Assembly: GCF_000422665.1 (NCBI RefSeq)
Contig: NZ_AUGM01000025.1
Location: 1-38,149, forward strand
Source: Ferrimonas senticii DSM 18821
GTDB lineage: Bacteria; Pseudomonadota; Gammaproteobacteria; Enterobacterales; Shewanellaceae
Length of the DNA: 38,149 nucleotides
Direction: 5' to 3'
A program made the position numbers and the translations under genes. Positions 24,693-33,453 of the stretch are shown one piece after another (position 1 is the stretch's first letter; each line of letters opens with the position of its first letter). The notes below the pieces were generated by a model. That model did not search any database. It was not told the DNA's origin and was given only the letters and a program-made list of their open reading frames with translations.

Positions 24693-26096
24693 ATGCCAAA
24701 AACCTTTGCTGATAAGAGTATAGAAGCGCTCTGTTTAACTAGTGATTTTGAACAAGCCATCAATCGTTATTATCATTTGTTATGCGAGGTAATGCCCATT
24801 GATGGTATTTTCATAAATACATTCCTTGATGAATTGCAAACGGTTAAGTTTATATACACTACCGGTCGCGATCCGCAAAACCTATGTGGTACCAGTATCG
24901 ATGTTCCAATCATCCTTGCCTCCAAAATGAGTGATCCGAAACGACCAAGCTTGCGCTTGGTTAACCATTTAGAGCAAGAGGAAGTAAGTCAGTATGTAAT
25001 TCCGAGAAGTCTGCCTAAAATAAAATCTATGATGTATTTTATTTTAAACTTCGAGGGAGAGTATCTAGGCATTCTATCTTTATATAGTTATCATGCTGAA
25101 CGCTTTAAGGAACATCACCCTCAACTTATTATTAATATTATTCCAGTTATCGGAAATTTATTAAAAAGACATTTGCAAATAACTGGCCTAACCTACGAAA
25201 ACCAACAATTAAAGTTGCAGCGCCTAAAATTTAAAATTACCGACCAATTAAGCAGAAAAATCATTGGTTATTATACAGGCCTACAGCAGATAATGCGTAA
25301 AATAGAATATGTTGCTGACCAACGAAAACCAGTGTTATTGCAAGGTGAGGTCGGGGTCGGTAAGCGATTGATCGCTCAAGCCATTCATCAACTTCGCGGA
25401 GGTATAGCTGACAAATTGTTTTATCTAGATTGTAAAGTCACGACAACAGATTTTCATTGGCTAGCTGATGCTATCAATGACCCAAGTGCCAGTGTCGTGC
25501 TTGATAATTGCCAATATTTACAACAACCGTTACTAAAGTTGTTGTTCGGTGGTGTTCCGCAACGACTGCTAATAAAACAACCTAAGTCTCGCTTAATTTT
25601 GCTAACAACTGATAATGACAGAAGTTCAGCAACTTATTATTTCCAGCAACTTCAGCAACAATGGTTACCTTATCAAATTGAGATCCCCCCACTACGTGAT
25701 CGCAAACAAGATCTACAACGATTAATTGAGCACTTCTTACAGCAACATCAAGCCAACAACGAACAGCAATTGGATGTTGCGACAATTCAAGCCCAATTAC
25801 CCCGCAGCGATAGCTATTCATGGCCAGGAAACATTACCGAACTTAACCAAAAACTAGGACAAATATTGGTTGATCAACAGTGTCAAACTGATGGAGTTCA
25901 CGAACCAGACCAACTCGAACAATCAACAGCACATCCCGAAGCTTTACTGCCGTTCGATGAACTTGTTGCTCAACATCTCAAAGCAGCCCTGAATCAGGCA
26001 AATGGTGTTATTCATGGTCCTAATGGCGCAGCCCAACTGATTGGCATGAACCCCAATACTTTCCGCAGTAAAATGCGTAAGTATCAACTTCTTTAA
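24693..26096 (+). CDS. GAF/AAA/Fis-type transcriptional regulator without GAFTGA motif
   Basis: The 467-residue protein has the NtrC-family layout: a GAF-like sensor domain (about 15-165), a linker helix, an AAA+ domain with Walker A GEVGVGK (218-224), a Walker B-like VVLDNC and SWPGNITEL, and a C-terminal Fis-type helix-turn-helix (NGAAQLIGMNPNTFRSKMRKY, last 25 residues or so). The region between Walker A and B is shortened and the GAFTGA loop that contacts sigma-54 is missing, and Walker B lacks its Glu. Like TyrR, it therefore probably works with sigma-70 promoters. It is divergent from operon B and is the best candidate to sense that operon's substrate. Confidence 0.82.
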   Translation: MPKTFADKSIEALCLTSDFEQAINRYYHLLCEVMPIDGIFINTFLDELQTVKFIYTTGRDPQNLCGTSIDVPIILASKMSDPKRPSLRLVNHLEQEEVSQYVIPRSLPKIKSMMYFILNFEGEYLGILSLYSYHAERFKEHHPQLIINIIPVIGNLLKRHLQITGLTYENQQLKLQRLKFKITDQLSRKIIGYYTGLQQIMRKIEYVADQRKPVLLQGEVGVGKRLIAQAIHQLRGGIADKLFYLDCKVTTTDFHWLADAINDPSASVVLDNCQYLQQPLLKLLFGGVPQRLLIKQPKSRLILLTTDNDRSSATYYFQQLQQQWLPYQIEIPPLRDRKQDLQRLIEHFLQQHQANNEQQLDVATIQAQLPRSDSYSWPGNITELNQKLGQILVDQQCQTDGVHEPDQLEQSTAHPEALLPFDELVAQHLKAALNQANGVIHGPNGAAQLIGMNPNTFRSKMRKYQLL

Positions 26097-26104
26097 TCAA
26101 CAAA

Positions 26105-26128
26105 AAACGCAGCCATTTGGCTGCGTTT
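26105..26128. terminator. Bidirectional terminator, second identical copy
   Basis: The same stem and loop as at 20773-20796 (AAACGCAGCC, ATTT, GGCTGCGTTT) lies between the regulator and the convergent sulfotransferase gene. Confidence 0.9.
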
Positions 26129-26146
26129 GCTAGGTAACTTAAGCGG

Positions 26147-27925
26147 TTATTGGAACAACTTATCCTGATCGACCACGCTGGCGCGGTAGCCGACTTTATG
26201 TAGGCGATAGGATTGCACCTGCAATTCAACCATCACCTCTTGGCTGCCGCGTTTTACCTCGTTGACGTAGTGGATTGGCAGGCGGGTCTTATCAAATAGC
26301 CCCGCCGAGGCCGAGTGGATCTGATACGTATCGGTCTCTGGACGGTAGAACACGTTGGAGGTAACGTGTGAGTACCAGTCGTAACCGCGCTCTTTACCGT
26401 ACTGCCAGGTTTGCTGCACGGTCATATCCTGTTCGTTGATCTGGTACTCAACTGCACGGGAATACTTCATAAACGGCAGTGACGGCTGGGTCATATGGCG
26501 CGCATCGCCGTTATCGAACACGCTTAAACTGCCAATTTCTGGGTTGTAGTAGGCGGTATGCTGGGTGTAGCTGAAATCAAAATCGGTGCCGCGACACTCA
26601 CCTTTGACGTTACAGTCCAGTTTGTTGCCCGCGGCGTCTACTGGAGTCAGCAGTTTGCTGGCCCACGGTTGCTGCCAACCTTGGGAGTTACCCAAAATCC
26701 ACTTCACCTGCTTGTCTCGGCCAATTTTAATCGCGGTGGCTTGGTGGCGTGGCGAGATGATGATTGAGTCATCTTCGGCGATGTATTGCACCGAGTTAAT
26801 GTGCAGCCAGTTACGACCTGGGCCTACCCCGGGGATATCACCGTAGGGTTGCTTGTCGAGCTCCTCCTTGGTCATCACCTCACCGGCTTTATCGACGTTG
26901 ACGTTCATGCACACCGCCCCTTGGTCCATGGCGATCAGCATCGCGTCACGAAATGGGTCGAGAATCTTGTTCATGTCCCACTCTTCGACCACTTGGCCAC
27001 TTGGGGTCATCTCAATCACGATATCACGGACGGTAGTCACCAGCCGGCCGTTATCGAGCGGGTAATCCTCTTTGGCGACCCGCACCAACAGGTTGCCATT
27101 TGGCATCTCATCGATGTCGTGGGAGTGATCCACATAGCCCTGCGGCAACAGAATGTTCCACTGGATCTTACCGAGCATATCGAACTTAAACACCCGCTGA
27201 CCTTTGCCAACAATAAAGCTGCCATCTGCGGTCTGATGGAAACCGTTCATGTCGCCCATGTAGGTACCATCGGTGCGGGAGTGGAAGTTGGCCGGATCCA
27301 TCACCCAGCGCACATCGCCATTGGTATCGCTGATCCATTTTAGCGGGGTGGAATCCCACACCTGACCACCTTGGCTCTTGCGCCAGCGCTCGTTGTAAGC
27401 GTTGTTGTGGTTATAGTCCAACAGGTACAACCGCTGTTCAAAGCCTTTGGCCACCTTCGCCGCAGTCACTTTTGGCAGGATCTCAGTCTGGCCCTCGCCC
27501 ACCGGCAGATCGATGCCACCAGTCAGTACCTTGTAGGTCTCGTTGATACGCTCGCCGTTTAAGCTGTACTCAACATCCACCAAGTTGAGGTGGTTAGGGT
27601 ACAAACCAAACACCGGAATGCCATCGTGTGTTAGCAGACTGGTGCGACCCACTGGATAGCTAATGTCCACCCCCTTGTCACCCTTACCGCGCACAGTTAC
27701 GGTGATGTCGGTCGGCTCCAAGCTCATCCGTTTGATCACCGCCGCCAGCGGCGCATTGCCGTAAGGATTAACGTTTACCGTCCCCAGCCGCCCTTGGGCC
27801 GGTAGATAGGTTTTAAATGCGGAAACCGATTGAGTATCGGGCAGGCCAAAAGCATTTGCCTGAACAGCAGCAGGGGCAGTTAGCGCTAGGCTAATCGCCA
27901 ACATCACAAGGTTACGCTTGGTCAT
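26147..27925 (-). CDS. assT: Periplasmic aryl-sulfate sulfotransferase
   Basis: The enzyme transfers sulfate from one phenolic sulfate ester to another phenol without PAPS, in the periplasm. The 592 residues start with a signal peptide (MTKRNLVMLAISLALTAPAA, in part), then an N-terminal beta domain and a six-bladed propeller. Expected active-site segments are present: HSHDIDEMPNGN, NWLHINSVQY, SPRHQATAIKIG with the sulfate-binding Arg, and TQHTAYYNPE with the His that is transiently sulfated. The CNVKGEC pair matches the disulfide of E. coli AssT, whose DsbL/DsbI partners are not seen here. It has no good ribosome site of its own; a strong one serves a tiny overlapping reading frame upstream. 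Confidence 0.92.
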   Translation of the reverse strand: MTKRNLVMLAISLALTAPAAVQANAFGLPDTQSVSAFKTYLPAQGRLGTVNVNPYGNAPLAAVIKRMSLEPTDITVTVRGKGDKGVDISYPVGRTSLLTHDGIPVFGLYPNHLNLVDVEYSLNGERINETYKVLTGGIDLPVGEGQTEILPKVTAAKVAKGFEQRLYLLDYNHNNAYNERWRKSQGGQVWDSTPLKWISDTNGDVRWVMDPANFHSRTDGTYMGDMNGFHQTADGSFIVGKGQRVFKFDMLGKIQWNILLPQGYVDHSHDIDEMPNGNLLVRVAKEDYPLDNGRLVTTVRDIVIEMTPSGQVVEEWDMNKILDPFRDAMLIAMDQGAVCMNVNVDKAGEVMTKEELDKQPYGDIPGVGPGRNWLHINSVQYIAEDDSIIISPRHQATAIKIGRDKQVKWILGNSQGWQQPWASKLLTPVDAAGNKLDCNVKGECRGTDFDFSYTQHTAYYNPEIGSLSVFDNGDARHMTQPSLPFMKYSRAVEYQINEQDMTVQQTWQYGKERGYDWYSHVTSNVFYRPETDTYQIHSASAGLFDKTRLPIHYVNEVKRGSQEVMVELQVQSYRLHKVGYRASVVDQDKLFQ

Positions 27926-27957
27926 TTTCGGTGTGGACGTTATTAAACACTGACATC
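27913..27957 (-). CDS. Possible 14-codon leader ORF overlapping the assT start
   Basis: A perfect AAGGAG six bases before an ATG starts a reading frame of MSVFNNVHTENDQA that ends 12 bases inside assT, in another frame. The assT ATG itself is preceded only by CCGAAA. This arrangement suggests translational coupling or a leader peptide that sets assT expression. Confidence 0.4.
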
Positions 27958-27985
27958 AGCTTACTCCTTGTCGGATAAGCCGAGG

Positions 27986-28013
27986 GCGGCAGGTGCCAAT
28001 TTTGCGCTGCCGC
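27986..28013. promoter_or_regulatory. Inverted repeat in the spacer upstream of assT
   Basis: GCGGCAG and CTGCCGC are perfect inverted copies separated by 14 bases, between the Sel1 gene and assT. It could be an operator or a weak terminator of the Sel1 transcript; there is no T-run on either side. Confidence 0.4.
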
Positions 28014-28026
28014 TCACTGCTTGCAA

Positions 28027-29451
28027 TTAAAGTGGCAGGCCCGCTGAACTAAATCGCTGACGAATATCCAGCAAGCGATAGTCACCGGCCGCAATGGCGG
28101 CGTCCAACTGGCTAATAAGCTCTGGCGATAGCTGGATGATCGCTTGCCCCAGTTCCGAATCCTCGGCAACCCGTCGCGATGCCTGCCACAGCAATTGCGC
28201 CGCCAAGGCCAGATCGCATTGCGGCAGTTCGCCCTCAAAGTGCGCCAGTGCCAATTCGAACATCGCCCGCGGCAGTTGCCCATACTCAATGGCTTGCTGA
28301 TACAACTCGGCCGCCCGTTGCGGATCTAACGCCACCCCATCACCATCCAGATGTCGCTGCGCCAGATCGGCCAGCGCTTCAGGGTAGTGCTGCTTGGCTG
28401 AATGGCTTAACCAGCCGAGACCAGCCTGTTGATCGACGTCGCCACCCTCACCCGCCAGCAGCATCACCGCCAGTTGATATTGCGCGTGAGGATAGCCCGC
28501 CTGTGCGCCCATTTGTGCGTATTCACGGGCTTTTGGGTAATCCGGTTGGCCGAGTACCCCTTGATAATAAAGCACCGCCAAATTGGCCATCGCTTCCGGT
28601 TGTTCTTGCTCTGCCGCGGCACTGAGGTAGTGCTGCGCCAATTCTGGATTAAGATCAAAACCGTGGCTGCCGGTCAGGTAGAAGTAGCCCAGCAACGCCA
28701 TCGCATCGGCATTCGCTTGTTCGGCCGCTTCACTGATCCGCTGCAACGCCTGAGTTTCGTCCAGTTCACCGTGATAGCCATGCAGCAGCGCGACGCCATG
28801 TTCAAATCGAGCCCCAGCATGACGACTGGCGGCACGGCCAAACCAGTAAGCCGCTTGCACCAGTTCGTCATTGATCTGCGCCTCTGGCTGCATGTCATTG
28901 GCTTCGGCAAAAGATTGCGCTTGCTGCTGTCGTGCAACCGAACGCGCCTTCAGCGACAGTCCCACCAAATACTGCGCTTCGGCGTCGTCTTCCATAATGG
29001 CGCGGTAACACAGCTCGCGACCGACCTCTTGATCGACCGCTTCAAACTGAAATTCCGGCACCGGCTGATCCAGTAGCAGCGGGTAAAATTCGGCGCACAG
29101 ATTGGCGCACTGCTGGACGCTGTATTTGGCCAAGTCCACCAATTGGGTTGGCGATAGCTGATATTTTTCCGGGTGGGCGCCCTTGTTGCCGTCGTTGCGC
29201 AGCTTGTGCAGCTTGCGCGCCAAACGCATGTCGATCTTGCGGGTTTTCCCCAGCTGATCGATGCGGTCGTAGAGGTTTTTCGAGCGAAACTCGAGCTGCA
29301 GATGAGCCCCGATCTGTTCCACCAAACGGTGAGCGACACTGCGCAGATGCACCAGCGCGTAGGTCGGCACATCCAAGCAGTAGTTGCGAGCCAACAGGTA
29401 GTCATCCAGCAACTGCCGGTTCAGCTGTTTGATCAGCGCGGTATCGTTCAT
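28027..29451 (-). CDS. DUF4145 and Sel1-repeat protein
   Basis: The 474-residue protein begins with a DUF4145-like helical domain (about 1-125, with RSVAHRLVEQIG and KLHKLRNDGNKGAHP). It continues with about seven Sel1-like/TPR helical hairpins (about 150-440), recognisable from repeats such as ADAMALLGYFYLTG, PEAMANLAVLYYQG, PHAQYQLAVMLLAG and PEALADLAQRHLDG. No signal peptide is present, so it is cytoplasmic. Sel1 arrays are protein-binding scaffolds; the partner is unknown. It lies between the transporter and assT on the same strand. Confidence 0.82.
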   Translation of the reverse strand: MNDTALIKQLNRQLLDDYLLARNYCLDVPTYALVHLRSVAHRLVEQIGAHLQLEFRSKNLYDRIDQLGKTRKIDMRLARKLHKLRNDGNKGAHPEKYQLSPTQLVDLAKYSVQQCANLCAEFYPLLLDQPVPEFQFEAVDQEVGRELCYRAIMEDDAEAQYLVGLSLKARSVARQQQAQSFAEANDMQPEAQINDELVQAAYWFGRAASRHAGARFEHGVALLHGYHGELDETQALQRISEAAEQANADAMALLGYFYLTGSHGFDLNPELAQHYLSAAAEQEQPEAMANLAVLYYQGVLGQPDYPKAREYAQMGAQAGYPHAQYQLAVMLLAGEGGDVDQQAGLGWLSHSAKQHYPEALADLAQRHLDGDGVALDPQRAAELYQQAIEYGQLPRAMFELALAHFEGELPQCDLALAAQLLWQASRRVAEDSELGQAIIQLSPELISQLDAAIAAGDYRLLDIRQRFSSAGLPL

Positions 29452-29471
29452 CGGGATCTCTATTTAGGTGG

Positions 29472-30794
29472 TTACTTCGCCATGTTGCCTACATCTGTTC
29501 GAGCTAAGGCACGGATCAATGCCCGCTGGGCGCGGCGGTCGAGTCGATAATGCCATACCAGATACAACATCGGCAGCAGCAACAGCACCGGCCAGAAAAT
29601 AAAGCCTAGCTGCAAACCTAGCGCGGCATCGGCATCAACCGCTTGCTTAGCATCAAAACCAAACGCCGCCGCTATCGCCAGCGCCACCGCAGCACCGGCC
29701 CCCTGATTGAGCTTGATCACCAGCGCTTGAATGGCAAACAGAGTGGCGCCACGATCTTTGCCGGTGCGCCAGCGGTCATAATCGATCAGATCCGCCATCA
29801 TCGATGGCAGTAACAACGCCGCCAAGCCGATGCTGGCACCGATGGCGGTCATCCCCAGTTGCATCTGCCAGCGGGCGTTGTCACCGGCTTCAATGGTGCT
29901 GAGCAGCAGCAAGAAGATCAGCGTCATCGCTCCAGATAGCGCCCAGCAATGGTGCTTCTCAACCCGTTTTAGCAGCAGTGCCCACAATGGCATCGACGCC
30001 ATCATCATCAGTGTCATTGGCATCGCCACCATGGCGATGTGATCCCCGAGATCCAGATAATGGCTGGCGTAGATCACAAACATCCCGGAGATCCCGCCGG
30101 TGGCGAGACCAAACAGCACCTGCACCGCAATAAAATGGCGCAGCAGCGGCAGTTGTCGCCACAGTTGCCACAGATCCGCCAGCTGCGGCCGTTGCCGAGT
30201 TAACGGGTATTCCGGCACCGTGCGCCACAACAACCACAAGTTAATTGGCAGGCCGACAATCACCACCCACGCCAGCACATTAAATACCGCTGGGGTAAAA
30301 CGGTTGGCCCCCAGCAGGATCATCGGCATCGCCATAAACAAGATGCCACCGGCAAAGCCGATCATCTGTCGCCACAGCACCACCCGATTGCGCTGTTGAT
30401 AATCATCGGAGATCGCCGCCGCTAAGGTACTGTGGGGGATCTCCACCAGCGTCCAACCGAGGCTGGTGAGCAGATACCACAGCAGCAGGTAGCTGAAACC
30501 GGCATCCTGCGGCGGTTGGTAGAGCGGATAGACCGACGCCAGCAACAACAGCACCCCGGCAATCATCAGCGGTTTGCGCTTGCCTAAACGGTCGCTCAAT
30601 AGACCAATCAACGGATCGGTAACGCCATCGAATAGCCGCATCAGCAGCATTACCGTCGCCAAGGAGGCGGCACTGACCGCGCTGTATTCCAGATAGTAGT
30701 TGGGCAGGATGGCCGCGGTCGGCGACATCAGCATCGACAGCGGCAAATTGATCAGGCTGAACAGGATCAGCCGTGGGGTGGTTATGGTTTTCAT
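29472..30794 (-). CDS. MFS transporter of the GPH (MelB-like) type
   Basis: The 440-residue inner-membrane protein has about twelve membrane segments. The loop RLFDGVTDPLIGLLSDR after the second segment corresponds to the cation-binding RxxDxxxDP motif of glycoside-pentoside-hexuronide:cation symporters, and MMADLIDYDRWRTGKDRGA in the second half is the matching GPH signature. It probably imports a sugar or related compound with Na+ or H+; the substrate is not readable. The ATG at 30794 is preferred over a TTG at 30803. Only about 20 bases separate it from the Sel1 gene downstream. Confidence 0.85.
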   Translation of the reverse strand: MKTITTPRLILFSLINLPLSMLMSPTAAILPNYYLEYSAVSAASLATVMLLMRLFDGVTDPLIGLLSDRLGKRKPLMIAGVLLLLASVYPLYQPPQDAGFSYLLLWYLLTSLGWTLVEIPHSTLAAAISDDYQQRNRVVLWRQMIGFAGGILFMAMPMILLGANRFTPAVFNVLAWVVIVGLPINLWLLWRTVPEYPLTRQRPQLADLWQLWRQLPLLRHFIAVQVLFGLATGGISGMFVIYASHYLDLGDHIAMVAMPMTLMMMASMPLWALLLKRVEKHHCWALSGAMTLIFLLLLSTIEAGDNARWQMQLGMTAIGASIGLAALLLPSMMADLIDYDRWRTGKDRGATLFAIQALVIKLNQGAGAAVALAIAAAFGFDAKQAVDADAALGLQLGFIFWPVLLLLPMLYLVWHYRLDRRAQRALIRALARTDVGNMAK

Positions 30795-30927
30795 CGAGGG
30801 CAAAGCGGTTGTTAGTTATCAGTAAATCGTGTGCAGTCAGCGCAACAGCAGTCACCTTACCACGGGGCAGGGGTACCGCTGTTGCTCTAATCACTGCCAA
30901 CTAATCACTACTGACTACCAACTGACT

Positions 30928-32631
30928 CTACCCTAATGCTGGGGTGCGCGGTGGCACCATCCGCTTGCTGCCCAGCGCCTCGAAACCGCCAGCGTAGCGC
31001 AGCAGGTTGTTATCGTCGTAAGCGCGACCGGCGAAGGTCAGTCCCACCGGCATGCCAATGTCGGCCATGATCCCCATCGGTACGGTGACGGTAGGCACGC
31101 CTAAGTGGCGGATCGCCAAGTTGCCGTTGGCCACCCAAATGCCGTTGCTCCAAGCGATGTCTGCCGAAGCCGGATTAACGTGGGAGTCCGCCGGGGCAAC
31201 GTCGGCCACGGTTGGGAACAGCACCGCATCCAGCTTGAGATCATCCAGCCAATCTTCCAGATCCAACTTACGGGTTTGCTCTAACCCGCGCAGACCGTCA
31301 GGAATGCTGTCGATCTGATCGAACGCCTTGAGGCCGCGCTTGGCCATATTGACGTACTCTTCCATTCCCGCCGCCAAGTCGCCTTCGCGGTTCGGCAAAG
31401 TGCCCAGATCGTGCGGGAAGATGTGCCAACCGTTAACGTCCGCCAGCTTGTTGAGCTTGGGATCGTTGTTGGCCTGCAAAAATTGATCAAACGCCCAGCC
31501 TGATAGCTCCCACAGTTCATCCTGCATAAACTGCTCAGACACGATGCCACGGTTAAACACCGTTGGTGCACCCGGACGATCGCCTTCGCAGTTGGACACC
31601 AGCGGGAAGTCGACCTCAACCACCTCGGCGCCGGCGGCTTCCAGCTCCGCTCGCGCCGCTTGCCACAGGGCAATCACGCTGGCACGGGTGTTAATTCGTT
31701 GGCCGGTCGGGCCACCAATACCCGGATTGTCGCTGGTGCCAGCCAGTTCATCTTGGTTGATGAACATCTTTGGCACCCCAAAGCGTTTGCCCTTAAGGCT
31801 GTCCGCCTGCGGTGCCAGTTCTAGGTAAGAGTGTGGACGCACTTCGGAGGATTTCGGGATCGCCACCCAAGGCTGCATCCGCCACAGATCGCCATTGCTG
31901 ATCGGATCGTCTGCCACCATCACATCCAGCACTTCCAGCATATCCGCCATGGTGCGGGTGTAAGGCACCACTACATCCATGGTCGGGGTTAGCGGCCAGT
32001 TGCCGCGCACCGAGATCACCCCACGAGATGGAGTGTAAGCGCACAAGCCGTTGTTGGAGGCTGGGCCACGACCGCTAGACCAGGTCTCTTCCGCCAAGCC
32101 AAAGGCGGAGAAACTGGCAGCGGTGCCGGTGCCAGCGCCATTAGAGGAGCCGGAGGCAAACGGTGCGGTCAGGTAGTCGCCGTTGTATGGGCTTTCGGCA
32201 CGGCCGTAGTGGCCACGCTGCATGCCACCATTGGCCATCGGCGGCATGTTGGTTTTGCCCAAGCAGATCGCCCCAGCGGCGCGCAGCCGTTCAACCGAAA
32301 AGGCATCGTACTGCGCCATCAGATCTTTAAAGGCTGGGCTGCCGGAAGCGGCGGTCATTCCCTTGACCAGATAGCTGTCTTTGGCGGTGTAGGGAATGCC
32401 ATCCAGCGGCCCCAAGGTCTCACCACGGGCACGGCGGGCGTCAGAGGCTTGCGCTTCTTGAAGCGCCTCGGCGTTACGCACCACCACCGCATTTAGCTTG
32501 GTGGCGGTGGCTGGGCCATCGTAGGCATCCATTCGGGCAAAGTAAGCTTGCACCAACTCTACCGCAGTGGTGCGACCGGATTGCAGTGCCTCGCGCAGCT
32601 CGGCAATGGAGACTTCAGTAACTTCAAACAT
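30928..32631 (-). CDS. Amidase signature family hydrolase
   Basis: This 567-residue protein belongs to the amidase family (Ser-cisSer-Lys triad; relatives include GatA and fatty-amide or aryl-amide hydrolases). The catalytic Lys is K84 in GIPYTAKDSY, the cis-Ser lies in ASGSSNGAGTGT (S162/S163), and the nucleophile is probably S186 in EETWSSGRGPAS, which differs from the usual DTGGSIRxPA and may mark a subfamily. The longer reading from 32742 adds an atypical N terminus, so I use the ATG at 32631 (MFEVTEVSIAEL), although its ribosome site is poor. No signal peptide is seen. The substrate is unknown; no other GatCAB subunit gene is in the window. Confidence 0.85.
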   Translation of the reverse strand: MFEVTEVSIAELREALQSGRTTAVELVQAYFARMDAYDGPATATKLNAVVVRNAEALQEAQASDARRARGETLGPLDGIPYTAKDSYLVKGMTAASGSPAFKDLMAQYDAFSVERLRAAGAICLGKTNMPPMANGGMQRGHYGRAESPYNGDYLTAPFASGSSNGAGTGTAASFSAFGLAEETWSSGRGPASNNGLCAYTPSRGVISVRGNWPLTPTMDVVVPYTRTMADMLEVLDVMVADDPISNGDLWRMQPWVAIPKSSEVRPHSYLELAPQADSLKGKRFGVPKMFINQDELAGTSDNPGIGGPTGQRINTRASVIALWQAARAELEAAGAEVVEVDFPLVSNCEGDRPGAPTVFNRGIVSEQFMQDELWELSGWAFDQFLQANNDPKLNKLADVNGWHIFPHDLGTLPNREGDLAAGMEEYVNMAKRGLKAFDQIDSIPDGLRGLEQTRKLDLEDWLDDLKLDAVLFPTVADVAPADSHVNPASADIAWSNGIWVANGNLAIRHLGVPTVTVPMGIMADIGMPVGLTFAGRAYDDNNLLRYAGGFEALGSKRMVPPRTPALG

Positions 32632-32776
32632 GGCTAGGGATATTTTCGAAATCAGGAACCTAAACAGCGGATATGGCTGCCAAATTATTAGCGGCAGTAT
32701 AGGGCAATCCGCGCCGAGGTGAAGTCCGGCGGCGGTAACCATGAGTTACCGCACAGCCGATTGATGTTGTAGAGAG

Positions 32777-32804
32777 AAAAAAGCCTGAGAACCGCTTCTC
32801 GGCT
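32777..32804 (-). terminator. Intrinsic terminator of the ferritin gene
   Basis: On the minus strand AGCCGAGAA pairs with TTCTCAGGCT (one bulged base) around GCGG, followed by six T. It begins about 15 bases after the ferritin stop. Confidence 0.8.
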
Positions 32805-32818
32805 ACCGCCATCGCGCC

Positions 32819-33346
32819 CTACTCGGCGGCATCCTGCATGATGCTGCCACCCTCGGCGGTGGCCAGTTGCGCCAGCTCTTTGTCGATCAGATACAAGCTG
32901 GCGCCGTCGTTGCCGACCAGTTCAATTTTATCCAGCACCCCTTTGAACAGCTTTTCCTCTTCATGCTGCTCCGCCACGTACCACTGCAAGAAGTTAAAGG
33001 TCGAATAGTCTTGATTGGCAAAAGCGGTATGGGCCAGATCGTTAATTTTGCGGGTGATCAGCTGCTCGTGCTCAAAGGTTTTGACGAACACATCGTGCAG
33101 CGATTCAAACTGTGAATCCGGCGCGGCGATGGCCCCCAACAGCGGCATTCCGCCCGCTTCAGAGACATAGGTAAATAGCCGACGCATGTGCTCCATCTCT
33201 TCATCGGCGTGGGCTCGCAGAAACTCGGCCGCGCCTTCAAAGCCTTTGTCCTCGCACCAGGCGCTCATCTGCAGATACAGGTTAGAGGAGAAAAATTCGA
33301 GATTTATCTGTTCATTAAGACGGGCCGTCATTGCCGCAGACAACAT
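32819..33346 (-). CDS. ftnA: Bacterial non-haem ferritin
   Basis: This iron-storage protein forms a 24-subunit cage and oxidises ferrous iron. The 175 residues show the four-helix-bundle ferroxidase ligands: Glu in [13 protein letters not shown] (about E17), EEMEH (about E49/H52), EHEQL and the QHEEE segment. The start at 33346 ([19 protein letters not shown]) is fixed by AAGGAG seven bases upstream; the longer reading from 33421 has no such site. Its storage role fits an organism with many haem and iron proteins. Confidence 0.93.
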   Translation of the reverse strand: MLSAAMTARLNEQINLEFFSSNLYLQMSAWCEDKGFEGAAEFLRAHADEEMEHMRRLFTYVSEAGGMPLLGAIAAPDSQFESLHDVFVKTFEHEQLITRKINDLAHTAFANQDYSTFNFLQWYVAEQHEEEKLFKGVLDKIELVGNDGASLYLIDKELAQLATAEGGSIMQDAAE

Positions 33347-33453
33347 GGTGAAACTCCTTGTAGTAGTGTCCACAACATGGTGCAACGAGCAGTTTTTAAG
33401 CACAACCCTGACGCTAGCCAAGGATTACGCCAAATCAAAAGCGCGGCAGATAA

